Shown: positions 25,001-40,000 of the stretch, in pieces
Layout: the number at the start of each line of letters is the position of its first letter
How positions within the stretch are numbered: the stretch's first letter is position 1
NCBI GenBank assembly: GCA_036365145.1
Contig: JAEOAD010000034.1
Location: 13,855,501-13,919,500, forward strand
DNA from: Orientallactaga sibirica
Lineage: Eukaryota > Chordata > Mammalia > Rodentia > Dipodidae
DNA length: 64,000 nt
Direction of reading: 5' to 3'
Notes under the pieces: model-generated
Database searches by the model: none
Seen by the model: only the letters and a program-made list of their open reading frames with translations
What the model was told of the DNA's origin: nothing
Translations under genes and position numbers: made by a program

Positions 25001-28000
25001 AATAGACCCAACAACAGTTGGTCAGGGGCTGGGCTAAGGGGTAATTTATTTTCTCAACAGTGAAGTGGTGCAGCAGTAAAATGAAAATGTAACTTAAATG
25101 CGAAAATATACGTATATCATTTCCTCAAATTACCAGGGCAGTGGGTACTCACAAGAAGGTTTTTCTCGAGCTGGCTCCGCTGGGTCTTAAGTGCATCTTT
25201 CAGGCCAGCCACCTGCTTCTCAGCCTTCTTTCTTTCTGTCAAGAACTGGTTCTGCAGCAGGCTGAAGTCTGCCCTCATGGTGTCTGCCTCTTTCTGGAGG
25301 GCCAGCAGCTCATTTGACTTTTCCATTATTTGCTGTTCCCGTTCTGAAAGCTGCCGTTCTGAAATGAGCATATTTAGGAGGCTTGGCCAGGGGCCCTGGC
25401 CAGCTGTGGGCACAGCTTTCTGCTCCTCATGGGAAGACTGCTTGACAGTGGCAGGTCTGCTGCTTCCCTCCAGTACTGAGTCTTATAAGTTTGTCCTGAC
25501 CCACTCCATAGGCCCAGGAAAGAACCAAGTAAGGGTGCTTTTTGAAATAAATAGTTACCAAAGGGCCAGAGCCCAAAGCAACAGTCAGCAACTATCTTCC
25601 CTTTAAGTCTCTGAAACAAGTGGAATAAACACAGCCCTTACCCAAGGTGCAGGGGAGACTGTAGAAATGTTTTTTATTCAGCCTTGGTTTTAATAAAGGT
25701 AGGTACACAGTAGAAAGCGTACAGGGTTTTAGGGATGACTCCTATACAGGGGGGAGGGGTATGTTTTTTGATGTCAACTGGAATCATGTAAGCAGACATC
25801 TGGGACACGACTCAAAAAGAGCTTAAAAGTACAGGTGACATTCACAAGTTTTCATATCACCTTACTTACAGCAGCACCCTGCCCACACTTCTCAACAGCT
25901 CTGGCATGATCAAAACCCAGCACATACAATGTAGTTTCAGTGCCATTATGGGTCTGGACATATCATGGATTCTCAGGGGAAAAGGAATAATAAGCATTTC
26001 AGATGCCCAAATTCATACTTCTGAGCATTACTGAGCCCTAGAGCTTAAGAAAAACATGTTACTGAAGGTCATTTATCCTCGATTTTTATATCAACAATTA
26101 TTTTTCTTTTTCCCCTTCCCTTCTCCTTCCTCCCTCCTTTCTCTTTTTCTCTCTTCTCCCCTCCCTCCCTCCCTCCCTTCCTTCCTGTTTTTTTGAAATG
26201 AGGTTTTGCTATGTTGCCCAGGCCACTCAAAATCTGTAGCTCAACTGATACTGTCGCCTCAAACTCCAATATTGGTACACCACTGTGCCTAGCTTCAACT
26301 TCATTTATACATGCTTAAGGGAGAGTAAACTGACTCTGGGGTAAATATCTGCATTCTATCCTCACTCTCTATGTCGGCTGTGGACAGAAGAGTTGTTAAT
26401 ATTATCTTTCTGACTGGCAGACACAAAAAGACTGCTAGTCAGTCTCAGGATCAAGTGTCTTCTCCATAAAGATTTGAATTCACTCTGTCTCTCACAGGGC
26501 TGCTCTCCCACTTTGCTTCTCCAGCCACCTTCCGGGATCTCTGACTGAGGCCCTTGTTTCCTTCACATATCATACAAGACAGCCAGCACCACTGCCACTC
26601 CTTGGCCCACCCTCCCCATGAGCACTGTTTCAGAATACATACTGGTCTGGGAGAGTGCCTTCTCCAGGGTCTCATTCCACCTCTCCTCTTTCTGCAGGGT
26701 CTTGACATGTTCTTCAGCCACTGCCACCTCTGTGAGCACCTGCTCCAGCTTGCTCTTCTGCTCTGCCAACTCCTTCTCCAGCTGCTCCTGCTGTGTCTGC
26801 AGTATGACTTTACTAGCTTCTAGCTTTTGTTCTTCATTTTCTCTCTCTTTCTGGAGTCTCTGAAACATCTGAATAGACAACAACCTTAGTCATAAAATAA
26901 CAAATGAGACAGATTCCAGTACAACAGGAAGGAGAGAGAACGAAAGAATGAGAGAGAAAAACAATAAGGCAGAGAAATTGGTTTTAAGATTCTTTATTTT
27001 AAAAAATATTTTTAAAATATTTGAGAGAGAAAGAGGAAGATAGAGAATGGGTGCACCAAGGCCTCCAGACACTGCAAACGAACTCCAGATGCATGTGCCA
27101 CCTTGTGCATCTAGCTGATGTGGGTCCTGGGTCCTTAGGTTTCACAGTCAAGGGTCTTAACTGCTGAGCCATCTCTCCAGCCCCCCAAGTTTTAATTTAT
27201 TTTATTTATTTGCAAGAGAAAGAGAAGAGAGACAGAGATAGAAAGAAGGGGTGTGTCAGGGTCTCCGGCCAGTGCAAATGAACTCCAGATGCATGCACCA
27301 TTGTGCATCTGGCTTTACATGGGTATTGGGGAATTGAACTCAGCTTGTTAGGCTTCGTAGTCAAGTGCCTTAACCACTAAGCCATCTCTCCAGCCCTGAT
27401 TAAGATTCTCTTTTGTAAAGCCCGGTGGTGGTGCACGGCTTTAATCCCAGCACTCGGGAGGCAGAGGTAGGATTGCCGTGAGTTCAAGGCCACCCTTAGA
27501 CTATAGTGAATTCCAGGTCAGCCTGGGCCAGAGTGAGACTCTACCTCAAAAACCAAAAAGAAAAAAAAAAAAGATTCTCTTTTGTTTAAAAATATTTTTA
27601 TTTTTTTAGAGAAGGAGAAAGAGAGAATTTGCCTCAGTTACTGCAATTGAACCTAGTGGACATGTGTGACCTTGTGCACTTGCCTCACCTTGTGTGTCTG
27701 GCTTATGTGGGATCTGGAGAGTTGAACACGGGTCCTTAGGCTTTGTAGTCAAGTGCCTTAACTGCTAAGCCATCTCTCCAGCCCTAAAATTGTTTTTATT
27801 TAATTGCAAGCAGAAAGAGAGGAGAAAAGAAGAGGAGGCAGAGAGAATGGGCACACCAGAGCCTCTGGCTACTGCAGACAAACTCCAGACTTTGTGCATT
27901 TGGCTTTACATGGGTACTGGGGAAACAAACCCAGGTCATTAGGCTTTGCAAGGCAAGAGCTTTAGCTGCTGAGCCATCTCTCCAACCCTGATTAAAATTC

Positions 28001-31000
28001 TTTGCAGGACCAATGCCCTGACCGAATAGTTCATAACATATCAATCAAAGACTCACATAGTGGCTACAAAAGTCACATCTGGTTACACAAGGCAGTTTAA
28101 GACACACATAGTCAGGCTGGGTATGATATAGCCAGTTTACAGTGAATTTGTAAGTCACTGACTTCAATCTCTAGCACATGTGGAAGGGAAAGACACATAG
28201 TACCACGGGGAATACTTCCCAATAGCTTCTTGCCAATAACTCATCCAGGGCTGGAGAGATGACTTAGCAGTTGAAGGTGCTCACTCGCAAAGCCTGACAA
28301 TCCTGGTTCAATTCCCACGTATCTACATGAAGTCAGATTTACAGAGTGGTGCATGTGTCTGGAGTTTGTCTGCAGTGGCAGGAGGCCCTACTGTGCCTGT
28401 ACTTACTTTCTGTCTGCCTCTTTATCTCTCTCTCAATAAATAAAAATATAAAAAAAGAACTCATACAAATTATCCAATTATAAATTCGTAGTAAGTACCA
28501 TTTCTTGTTGGTCAAGTGTGAGCCTGTTTTCTTTGATCTCATTCTGAAGTGCTTGTAGTTGGTGTTCTTTTGTCTTCGTCTCTTTCTGACAGTTCTCAAA
28601 CCTCTCAACCCATTCACTGATGTCCCTCTGGAGCTGGCTCTGCTCACCAAGCAGTACATTCTGACGCTTGGTAGTGTGAAGCAAATCCTTTATGTGAAAA
28701 AACACATTAAAACTACTCACAAAGCCATGTGTCCTAGGGTGGCCAGTGCCAACCAAGCATCTACCAAGTCTAATAAAATGAGAAACATAAATTCCATATT
28801 GTTTATCATCTTATCAAACTTACAGAAAGGTACCCAGGACAAATATTTCCCATTTTTGTGCCTAAAAATTAAGATGACAAAACTCCAGCAAAGACTAAGG
28901 TCCTCTTAGTTTTAGCTGCCTTGTGCAGAGGTGGGAATAAACAGTGCTCTGTAACTAGCACAAGACTATTCAGAAAATTAAGAAAAATCAGCCTGGCATG
29001 GTGGCGCATGCCTTTAATCCCAGCACTCAGGAGGAAGAGGTAGGAGGGTTGCTGTGAGTTTGAGGCCACCCTGAGACTATATACTGAATTCCAGGTCAGC
29101 CTGGGCTAGAGTGAGACCCTACCTCAAAAAACCAAAAAAATAAATAAATAAATAAATAAAAAGCTGGGCGTGGTGGTGCATGCCTTTAATCCCAGCACTT
29201 GGGAGGCAGAGGTAGGAGGATTGCCATGAGTTTGAGGCCACCTGGAGACTACATCGTTTTTTCCAGGTCAGCCTGGGCCAGAGTGAGACCATACCTCAAA
29301 AAAACCAAAAAAAAAAAAGATAGAATCAAGAAAAATCATGAACAAGGTTTAATTCTTGTTTTATTACTATATTTGAACTATTTTTATACAAATTCAAAAC
29401 TTAGAAATTTTCTTTGTTAAAAATATGGCTTTTTCAAATTTCTAAGAATCATTGTGGACCTTAAGTTTTCTATGTCTTTACTTTTTATTTTTTGAAGTAG
29501 GGTCTCACTCTAGCACAGGCTGACCTGAAATTCACTCTGTAGTCCCAGGCTGACCTTGAACTCACAGTGATCCTCCTGCCTACCAAGTGCTGGGATTAAA
29601 GGCGTGCACCACCATGCCCGGCTTAAGTTTTGTATGTCTTATAAGTACAATCTTAAAGGTGCAAAAAGAAAGTGTTTAATCTAGGGCTAGAGATGGCTTA
29701 GTGGTTAAGGCACTTGCCTGAAAGGCCAAGGGACCTAGGTTCAATTCCCCAGTACCCACATAAAACTAGAAGCACAAGGTGGTGCATGCATCTAGAGCTT
29801 GTTTGCAGTGGCTAGAAGCTTTGATGTGCTCATTCTATCTACCTCTCTCTCCCAAATGAATAAATAATAAATAATAAAATACTTTTAAAAAGAAAATGTT
29901 TAATCTCTAATTTATGCAGTAGAAATCAAGACACAGAATTGGCCTGATGGTCTCTGAACTTCAAACTATGGCACTATTCTCACAGGACAACACTGAACTA
30001 CTTTCAGGAAGGTGATCAGCACTGCAAGGGCCACAAACTTGCTTTAGTCAGCATCTGGCAAAATGAACACTCTGCAGTTCAGTGAGTGAGTAGTCAAATC
30101 TAAGGCTAGCCCACAGGCCTCACCTGTGCCGTGGGAAAGTAGTAGTCTTTCTGGTCCTTACAGTCCCCCAACAGTTGCTGGGAATGGTAGTGACCACCCT
30201 ACTTCCTAGTTTTAAGTAAAACATGAATTAAGAGTTCTAGGACTAAAATAGATTTGAAAACCACTGCTACACAACACAGTATTATATAAAATGGTCCAAT
30301 GGCTGGGCATGGTGGCTTATACCCTTAATCCTAGCACTCAAGAGGCAGAGGTAGAAGATTGCTGTGAGTTTGAGGCCAGCCAATTACACAGTGAGTTGCA
30401 AGTCAGCCTGGGCTAGAGTGAGAGCCTGCCTTGAAAAGAACCAAAAAAATAAAATGGTCCAGTGGGACCTGCTGGTTAATCTTACCTGCTTTGCTAGGTT
30501 CAAGTGATCTTGGACATTAGCTAGTTCTTCCCGAAGTGAGTTTACTGCTTCTTGTTTTTCTACAGAAACATTTTCATAAAATGAAATGCAGTATGTATAC
30601 ATACCAGATTTCTATCAGACCCCTTTCCTAAAAGTACATCAGAAGTGAATTTTTATTAAATGAGAAATAATGCCACACTATTTTCTCAAATGCCAAAGAT
30701 TTGGGTTGAAGCCTAAGTTTTGAAAGACTCCTATATTTAAAAATCTCACAATAAAAATTTAGACTATACGGGTCTGGGAAGATGCCTCAGTTGGGTAAAA
30801 TGCTTGCCTTCTGAGTGTGAGGGCCCAAGTTCAATCCTCAGAACACATGTAAAAGAGGACAAAGTGCCAGGTGTGGTGGTGCACGCCTTTAATCCCAGCA
30901 CTTGGGAGGCAGAGGTAGGAGGATCTCTGTGAGTTCGAGGCCATGCTGAGACTACATAGTGAATTCCAGGTCAGCCTGGGCTAGAGCAAGACCCTACCCC

Positions 31001-34000
31001 GAAGAAAGAACATGGTGGTGGCACACTTGTAATCCCAGCCTGAGGAAGCTGAGGCAGGTGGATCCCTGGGGCTCATTGGCCAGCCAGTCTAGCTTACTGG
31101 CCTAGCTCTTGATCAATGAGTGACCCAGTCTCGAATAAGGTGGATGGTACCTGAGAAAAACAACACTCAATGTTGTTCTCTGGCTTCCACATGTAGGCAC
31201 ATGTACCTGCACGCACACACACACATACACACCCTCAAAAATTTTAGATACATTGCCGGGCATGGTGACACACGCCTTTAATCCCAGCACTTGGGAGGCA
31301 GAGGTAGGAGGATCACCATGAGTTCAAGGCCACCCTGAGATGACATAGTGAATTCCAGGTCAACCTGAGCTAGAGTGAGACCCTACCTTGAAAAACCAAA
31401 AAAAAAAATAAATAAATAAATAAAATTTTTTTTTTAGATATAGTTGGTGAGGTGCATCATTTTAAAACAGGTACATTCTACATCACTACTGGAAATGTAA
31501 ACTTTGTATAACCTTTCAAGAAGATAATGTAAGGATAAATTTTTTATCTGTTACTAGCTATGTGACTTTGAACATGTCACAAGAAAACAAAGCCTCATAT
31601 ATAATTGATAAATAATAGTTTCTATCTTATATAAAAATGTTACAAAGTAGCTGGGTATGGTGGTGCACGCCTTTAATCCCAGCATTCTGTAGGCGGTAGG
31701 CAAAGGTAGGAGGATCACCATGAGCTCAAGGTCACTCTGAGACTACATAGTGAATTCCAGGTCAGCCTGGGCTACAGTGAAACCCTACCTTGAAAAACAA
31801 CAACAACAACAAAAAAGTTACAAAGGTTTTGTCTTTTGAGTGGGTTTCACTATATAGCTCAGCTACATTTGATTTGTGATCCTAATTGGCTTACAGGTGT
31901 GTACCATCAGACCCAGTTGTGTTACATGGATTAAATAAGAAACTTCATCATGCCTAGGACATAATAAATGCTCAATAAGTCATTATTAGCTACAGTTACT
32001 TCTAAGTTATAAAAATTTATAAATGTTAAGTAACAGAAGACATCATTTTTATTTGCATTAAACTAGACACACCCACATACACACAAGCTGGAAGGGTATT
32101 CATCTAACTGTTCGTAGGAATTAAGGAACTATCTCTGAAGAATTAAGTAAACAGTAATATTTTTTCCTTTTTTTTTTTTTTCAAGGTAGGGTTACACTCT
32201 AGTCCAGGCTGACCTGGAATTCACTACGTAGTCTCAGGGTGACTCCAAACCCACAGTGATCCTCCTACCTCTGCCTCTCGAGTGCTGGAATTAAAGGCGT
32301 GCACCACCATGCCCCCCCCCTTTTTTTCCTTTTTTTGAGGTAGGGTTTCACTCTAGCCCAGGCTAATTTTAGAACTGACTCTGTAGTCCCAGTTTGGCCT
32401 TGAACTCACAGCAATCCTTCCACCTATGCCTCCCAAGTGCTGGGATTAAAGTTGTGTACTAGCATGCCCAGCCCAATAGTAATTTTTATTTCATCTTTTT
32501 TGTGTGTGCAATGTGTCGTGTGTGTGTAGTGTATGATGTGTATGTGCCCATGCAGTGCCCTGTGCACCTCACCTGTGGTGGGATGTGCTCACCTGGTTTG
32601 CCTGGAGGGAAACACAGTACACCCCCCCATCCATTGCCCTTCTACTGTTCTTTCTTGAGCTGGAGTCTCTTACTGATCCTGAATCTTGCTGCCCCTATCC
32701 CACTGTCCCTACTCCAAGGTGTGGTGATTCACCAGTCTCTGCTCTCCATAGGGCTGGAGTCAGACATGTGTAGCCACATCTGGATGTTTATGTGGGTCCT
32801 GGGTCTCTTAGGCCTTTTCAGACCCTAATGTTTGCAGGAGAAGCCAATTCTCCAGCTCTTCATCTTTTTTCTTTTTGTGTGTGTGTATGTCGTATATATG
32901 CGTGTGTGTTCATGTGGAGGCCAGCGATTGACATCAGGTGTTCCCTTGATCTTACTCTTTACTGTACTGAGACAAGGTCTCTACTTGAGAACAGATGCTG
33001 CTGCTGGTGCAGCTAGTCTAGACAGCCAGCTTGTCCTGGAATTCTATCTCTGCCTCCTGCATGCTGGGATTATTTATGAGGGTTCTGGGGGTCTGGATTC
33101 CAGTCTTTGTGCTTGTGTGGCAAGCGCTTTACCAACTAAGCCATCTCCATAGGCCCCTATTTCATCTGTTGTGCCTTTTTTTAAAATTTCATCTTTTGTG
33201 TTTTTTTTTTTTTTTAATTTTTAAGGTAGGGTCTCACTCTAGCCCATGATTATTATTATTATTATTATTGATGTTTTTAAACTGTTCTCTAAGAAACATG
33301 AATTGGGGCTGGAGAGATGGCTTAGCTGTTAAGGTACTTGCCTGCAAAGCCAAAGGACCCAGGTTAGACTCCCCAGGACCCACGTAAGCCAGATGCACAA
33401 GGGGGTGCACGCATCTGGAGTTCGTTTGCAGTGGCTGAAGCCCCTGGCATGCCCATTCTCTCTCTCTCTCTACCTGCCTATTTCTGTCTCTCTCAAATAA
33501 ATAAATAAAATAAAATATTTAAAAAAAAAGAAACATGAATTGGATTTAACAGACAAACCAAAAGAAAAAAATTTTTGAGATACAATTCACATATGTATGT
33601 ATGTCTTAAAATATATAATTCAGACTTTTAGCATATTCCAGAAGTAGAAAGCAACCCCATGACCCATGTTTCATGAATTACTACTTCTGTAATACTAATA
33701 ATAAACCACTGAGGCAAGTAAAGTGTCAGGGAGCTGGTGGGGAAACCCCAACATCCCTGTTTGGCCTCATACCTTGTAGCTGGTGCTGCATTGCTGCCAT
33801 CTCTCCCTGCACTGAAAGCCTGTCTTGGTTCAGCTGTTCCAGCTGCTGTTGCACTTCTCGGACACTCAATTCCAATTTTTCTAAGTTTGATTGCTCCATT
33901 TTGTTGTTTTCTTCTGTAGTTGCTAAAACCCTGCCACACAGAGTAAGTCAGACAAGACAAGGCTGAGACCTTTTCTCAATGAACAGTTAATAGAAAGTTT

Positions 34001-37000
34001 GAATGAGTAGAAATATTAGAATTTAAAATGCTGGAACTAACTTCAAAAGAAATCTTATCAGTTTTCTAAATAGCAAATTTTTTAAAAAGGAGGTTAAGTT
34101 TTATAAAAATCATGGATGAAAACATGGGTAGCATTCAGAATTGCAAAAATCTGAGTAACAGGATTGGAGAGATGGCTTAGCAGTTAAGGCACTTGCCTGC
34201 AAAGCCAAAAGACCCAGGTTCAATTCCCCAAGAGCCACGTAAGCCAGATGCACAAGGTGGTGCATGCATCTGGAGCTTGTGTGCAGTGGCTAGAGGCCCT
34301 GGAGCACCCATTCTCTCTCTTCTCTCTCTTTCTCTCAAATAAATAAAAAATAAAATATTTTTTAAAAATCTGAGTGACAAAAATGGACTGCTCACTCAGT
34401 GAGTGACAAAGCAGGAAACACAACTGCATGTGCAACAGGATCTGTCATATTACAGACATACATGAACATGCAATCACACATGAAGGAGCATGGTTTTGAC
34501 TTTATTTAATATTAAATATTAAATATTATTTACAATTACAATTTATAATTTAATATTAAATATTATTTATATTTAATATTTAATATTTGAGAGACAGAGA
34601 GAGAGAGGGAGAGAGAGAGAATGGGCATGCTAGGGCCTCTTACCACTGCACAAATCCCAGATGAATGTACCACCCATGTAAAAAAAGCCAGTTGTGGCTC
34701 TGGGGAGGTGGCTCAGTGGTTAAAGGTGCTGGCTAGCAAAGTCTGATAACCTGGATTCAATTCCCTATAAGTACCATGTAAAGCTAGATGCACAAAGTGG
34801 CACATGGGTCTGGAATTTGTTTGAAGCATACGGAGACTCTGGTGTATACATTCTCTCTCTCTCTTAAATAAACCAAAAAAAGATTTTTTTAAAGCCAGAT
34901 GTGGTGGCATGTACCTAATTAGCATAATTAGCTAAGTTCCAAGCCAATGAGAGCACCTGCCTTAAAATGGTGGTGGATGGTGCGTGAGGTATGATACCCA
35001 ATGTTTTTCTCTGGCCTCCATATGCACGCACACACACATACCCTCATTCCCAATACACACACACAACATAATGTTAACATTTTTGTTCAGGGTTGGAGAG
35101 ATGTCTCAGTGGTTAAGGTGCTTGCCTGCAAAGCCTAACAACCTGGGTTCAATTCCCTAGTACCCACATAAAGCCAGATGCACAGGGTGGTACATATGTC
35201 TAGAGTTTGTTTGCAACGGTGAGAGGCACTGACACCCATTCTCTCTCCATCCCCCCATCTCTGCTTGCAAATAAATAAAAATATGTTTTTAAAAATTTTT
35301 GTTTTAAAATAGCTAGGTTATTTTCTCTTGGTCTTGATGTTTAAAATATTTTTTTTTATTTTCAAGGACAGAGAGATGAGAAAGGGGGGGGGAATAAATA
35401 TGAATGGGAGAGAATGAATATGAATGGGCACACCAGGGCTTCCAGCTGCTCAAATGAACTCCAGATGACTCATCACTTTGTGCATCTGGCTTTGCATGAG
35501 TACTGGGGAATCAAAACTGGGTTTGTTAGGCTTTGTAAGCCAGTGCCTTAGCTGCTGAGCCATCTCTCCATCCCTTGAGGTTTCTTTATATAGATATTCT
35601 GGACACAAGTCCTTTACAAGATCCATAGCTATAAAGATTTTTCTCTTAACCCATGTCATGTGTTTTCATTATGTTAACAATGTCTTTTTGGAGAAAAGAT
35701 CTTTTTTTTTCAGCAAGAGAAAGAGAGAGAGAGGGAGAGAGAATTGGAACACCAGGGCCTCAGCCACTGCAATCGAACTCCAGAAGCTTGTGCCACCTAG
35801 TGGGCATGTGCGACTTTGTGCTTGCCTCACCCTTGTGTGTCTGGTTTATGTGGGATCTGGAGAGAGAATGAACATAGGTCTTTTGGCTTTGCAGGCAAGT
35901 GCCTTAACTGCTAAGCCATCTATCAAGCCCAAGAACAGATCTTTGAAATGTCCAATATTATTAATATTTTAATGGGTCATGTTTTTGGTGTTGATAGGGA
36001 TTTGCAACAAGGCAGCATTTTTTTTTTTTTTTTCCTGGAAGGTAGTTAGTTAGAGGCTGGTCCATAGAAACATGGGTGCTACCTTGCCTGCTATAGCAAG
36101 ACTAGAACCCGTGTCTGATCCAGTCTCATCCAAGATGACTGCCAGCAACAACTCAGCAGTGCTTCCTTGCTTCTGCCTCAGCTTAGCACACCTGTGAGCT
36201 GGCCCTTCCTGAGCCAGCCCACTGAGCCCACTACTCAATCAGGTCTCTCCCTTACACACCTAAGTCTGATAAGACACATCCTAACTGGATGTCAGATACA
36301 TGTAAATGGGCCTGGCATGCATGTGCTAGCTTCATGGTCCCTTGCTTCCTTGTGTGTTGTTGGCTCTTGGTGGGAAGGGAGGGGATTTCTTGTTTTGTCT
36401 GGGTGCTTTCCTGCTTTGCTGCAGGTGTGATCTCTCCCTTAAGCTCTGAGCCCCTTACTCTCCCTTAGTCTTCTCTGATCCCTATGTGAGATGAGAGGGA
36501 GACTTTCTCCATCTCCTCACTCCCTTTCCAGCCATCTTCCTTGTGGATCCTAACTCTAACCTAAGATAAATCTTAGAATTCATAATTTACCCTTCTCTGA
36601 ATCTGCATTTTCAATCTTGGACAAGTACCCAAAAGTTGGGAGTCTGCGGGCCTGGGGTCTCCAGCATCTTTATGTAAACCTAATCCCTCCCTGGACTCCA
36701 AAAATCCTGCTTCTGTGTCATATCCGTGAAAATGTAACTCAAGATCACAAAGGCTTGCCTTCTCTTAGAAAGTTTTGCATTTGCATTTAGATTTACACTT
36801 ATGTTAATGGTCTGGGTTTTTTTTTGTTGTTGTTGTTGTTGTTTTTGTTTTTTTGAGGTAGGGTCTCACTCTAGTTCAGGCTGACCTGGAGTTCACTCTG
36901 TATTCTCAGGGTGGCCTCGAACTCACGTCTATCCTCCTATCTCTGCCTCCCAAGTGCTGGGATTAAAGGCGTGCGCTACCACTCCTGGCTCAATGGTCTG

Positions 37001-40000
37001 TTTTTAATACAGTGTGAACTATGGATCAATTTTCTGATTTTTAGTTCTGGATACTCAATTATTTTACTATTTTTCTCTCTACTGATTTCTGTGAAAATCA
37101 GTTGTCCACATATTTGAGAATTTATTTCTGGACCATTATTCTGTTCCACATACCTGTTCATCTAATTCATAACAGTAGCACAGTTTTGATTACTATAGCT
37201 TCATATGAAATCTTGAAACTTGGTGATATTAGCCTTATACTTTTGTTCTTTTCTTAGTTGTTCTGGTGGAGTACTTAAAATTATATACATTATATTCTAG
37301 GTCCTTTGCATTTCCATATGAATTTTAGGACCAATTGGTCAATTATTAGAAAAACAGTCTACTGGAATTTTGACTGTAATTGTTTTGAAACTATAAACTA
37401 ATTTGAGGAGGACTGATGTTAACATTATTTTCTTTTTTTCTTACCTATGGACAAAGTTTATTTCTCCATTCATTTCCAGAAAGATTATGTTTTAAAAAAT
37501 GCCTTTTGGGGCCGGGTGTGGTGGCGCACGTCTTTAATCCTAGCACTCAGGAGGCAGAGGTAGGAGGATCACCGTGAGTTCAAGGCCACCCTGAGACTAC
37601 ATAGTGAATTCCAGGTCAGCCTGAGCTAGAGTGAGACCCTACCTCGGAAAACAAAAACAAACAAACAAAAAAAACAAACAAAAAAGCCTTTTTGGGCTGG
37701 TGAGATTGCTCAGTGGTTAAGGTTACCAGTACCCATTATAAAGCCAGGTGCACAAAGTGTCACATTCATTTAGAGCTTATTTGTAGTGGCTCTCTCTCCT
37801 TGCAAATGAATAAAAAATTTGTTAAATGCCTTTAAAAATATTTTTTGCAAGGGAAGAAAGGGAGTAAGGGGGAGGGAGAGAGGGAGAGAGAAAGACAGAG
37901 AAAGAGACAGTGTATGAGGGAGAAAATGAGAATAAGTGTGCCAGGGCCTCTTGCCAGTGCAAATGACCTCTAGATGTATGAGCCACTTTGTGCATCTGAC
38001 TGTATGTGGGTGCTGGGGGAATTGAACCTAGGCTATCATGCTTTGTATGCAAGTGCCTTTAACCACTGAGCAATCCATCTAGCTCCTCCAAAATGTTTTT
38101 AAGGTGGAAATATCAGCCAGAAGAAAATTGCCACTCAAGAAATAAGAGATCAAGTTTATGCAGAGTTTTCTCTTTTTTCTATTTTAATTTGTGTGTGTGT
38201 ATGAAGGTAGAGTCTCATACTGGCTAACTGAATCCATAGCAGTCCTCCTGCCTTAGCCTCCTTAGTGCTGGAATTCAGACATGAAGTGTGAACTATGGAT
38301 CAATTTTCTGATTTTTAGTTCTGGATACTCAATTATTTTACTATTTTTCTCTCTACTGATTTCTGTGAAAATCAGTTGTCCACATATTTGAGAATTTATT
38401 TCTGGACCATTATTCTGTTCCACATACCTGTTCATCTAATTCATAACAGTAGCACAGTTTTGATTACTATAGCTTCATATGAAATCTTGAAACTTGGTGA
38501 TATTAGCCTTATACTTTTGTTCTTTTCTTAGTTGTTCTGGTGGAGTACTTAAAATTATATACATTATATTCTAGGTCCTTTGCATTTCCATATGAATTTT
38601 AGGACCAATTGGTCAATTATTAGAAAAACAGTCTACTGGAATTTTGACTGTAATTGTTTTGAAACTATAAACTAATTTGAGGAGGACTGATGTTAACATT
38701 ATTTTCTTTTTTTCTTACCTATGGACAAAGTTTATTTCTCCATTCATTTCCAGAAAGATTATGTTTTAAAAAATGCCTTTTGGGGCCGGGTGTGGTGGCG
38801 CACGTCTTTAATCCCAGCACTTGGGAGGCAGAGGTAGGAGGATTGCTGTGAGTTCAAGGCCACCCTGAGACTACATAGTGAATTCCAGGTCAGCCTGAGC
38901 TAGAGTGAGACCCTACCTCGGAAAACAAAAACAAACAAACAAAAAAACAAACAAAAAAGCCTTTTTGGGCTGGTGAGATTGCTCAGTGGTTAAGGTTACC
39001 AGTACCCATTATAAAGCCAGATGCACAAAGTGTCACATTCATTTAGAGCTTATTTGTAGTGGCTCTCTCTCCTTGCAAATGAATAAAAAATTTGTTAAAT
39101 GCCTTTAAAAATATTTTTTGCAAGGGAAGAAAGGGAGTAAGGGGGAGGGAGAGACGGAGAGAGAAAGACAGAGAAAGAGACAGTGTATGAGGGAGAAAAT
39201 GAGAATAAGTGTGCCAGGGCCTCTTGCCAGTGCAAATGACCTCTAGATGTATGAGCCACTTTGTGCATCTGACTGTATGTGGGTGCTGGGGAATTGAACC
39301 TAGGCTATCATGCTTTGTATGCAAGTGCCTTTAACCACTGAGCAATCCATCTAGCTCCTCCAAAATGTTTTTAAGGTGGAAATATCAGCCAGAAGAAAAT
39401 TGCCACTCAAGAAATAAGAGATCAAGTTTATGCAGAGTTTTCTCTTTTTTCTATTTTAATTTGTGTGTGTGTATGAAGGTAGAGTCTCATACTGGCTAAC
39501 TGAATCCATAGCAGTCCTCCTGCCTTAGCCTCCTTAGTGCTGGAATTCAGACATGAACCACCTCACAAAGCTTCTATGTTGTTGTTTTCTTTTGTTTGTT
39601 TTGTTGTTTTGAGGTAGGGTCTCACTCTAGTCCAGGCTGACCTGGAATTCACTAGTGTCAGGGTGGCCTTGGACTCATGGTGATCCTCCTACCTCTGCCT
39701 TCCAAGTGCTGGGATTAAAGGCATGAGCCACTATGCCCGGCTTTACCCTTGTTTGTAATAGTGACTCTGTAAGCTTTTTTATTCTTGTTCTTACCTTTTG
39801 GTATGTGACAACTTTTTTTCCCAACTATCACATTTTTCTTGGAGCTCATCCTTTTCTTTGCTCAAACAGTCAACACAGGGCTGCAGTGCTTGAATCTCAG
39901 CAGTCATTCGTTCTATTTCCCGCTTGTCCCTTTCAAGCACCTGCTTCTGCCACTCTATTTCCCTTTTCTGTTGCTGGGCAGACTGCTGCAAATTCTCTAA

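Noticed and set aside
33628..33960. open frame over CNTRL w20 in another phase
   Set aside because: It arises if the inner TTTTAG is used as acceptor. The phase then breaks; the GGCAG acceptor restores RVLATTEEN, which matches centriolin.
35576..37440. an intact L1 reverse transcriptase
   Set aside because: The L1 text is fragmentary, frame-broken and interrupted by several later insertions.
37011..39556. CRISPR or satellite array
   Set aside because: There are only two long copies and no short regular spacers; this is a single tandem duplication in a vertebrate intron.
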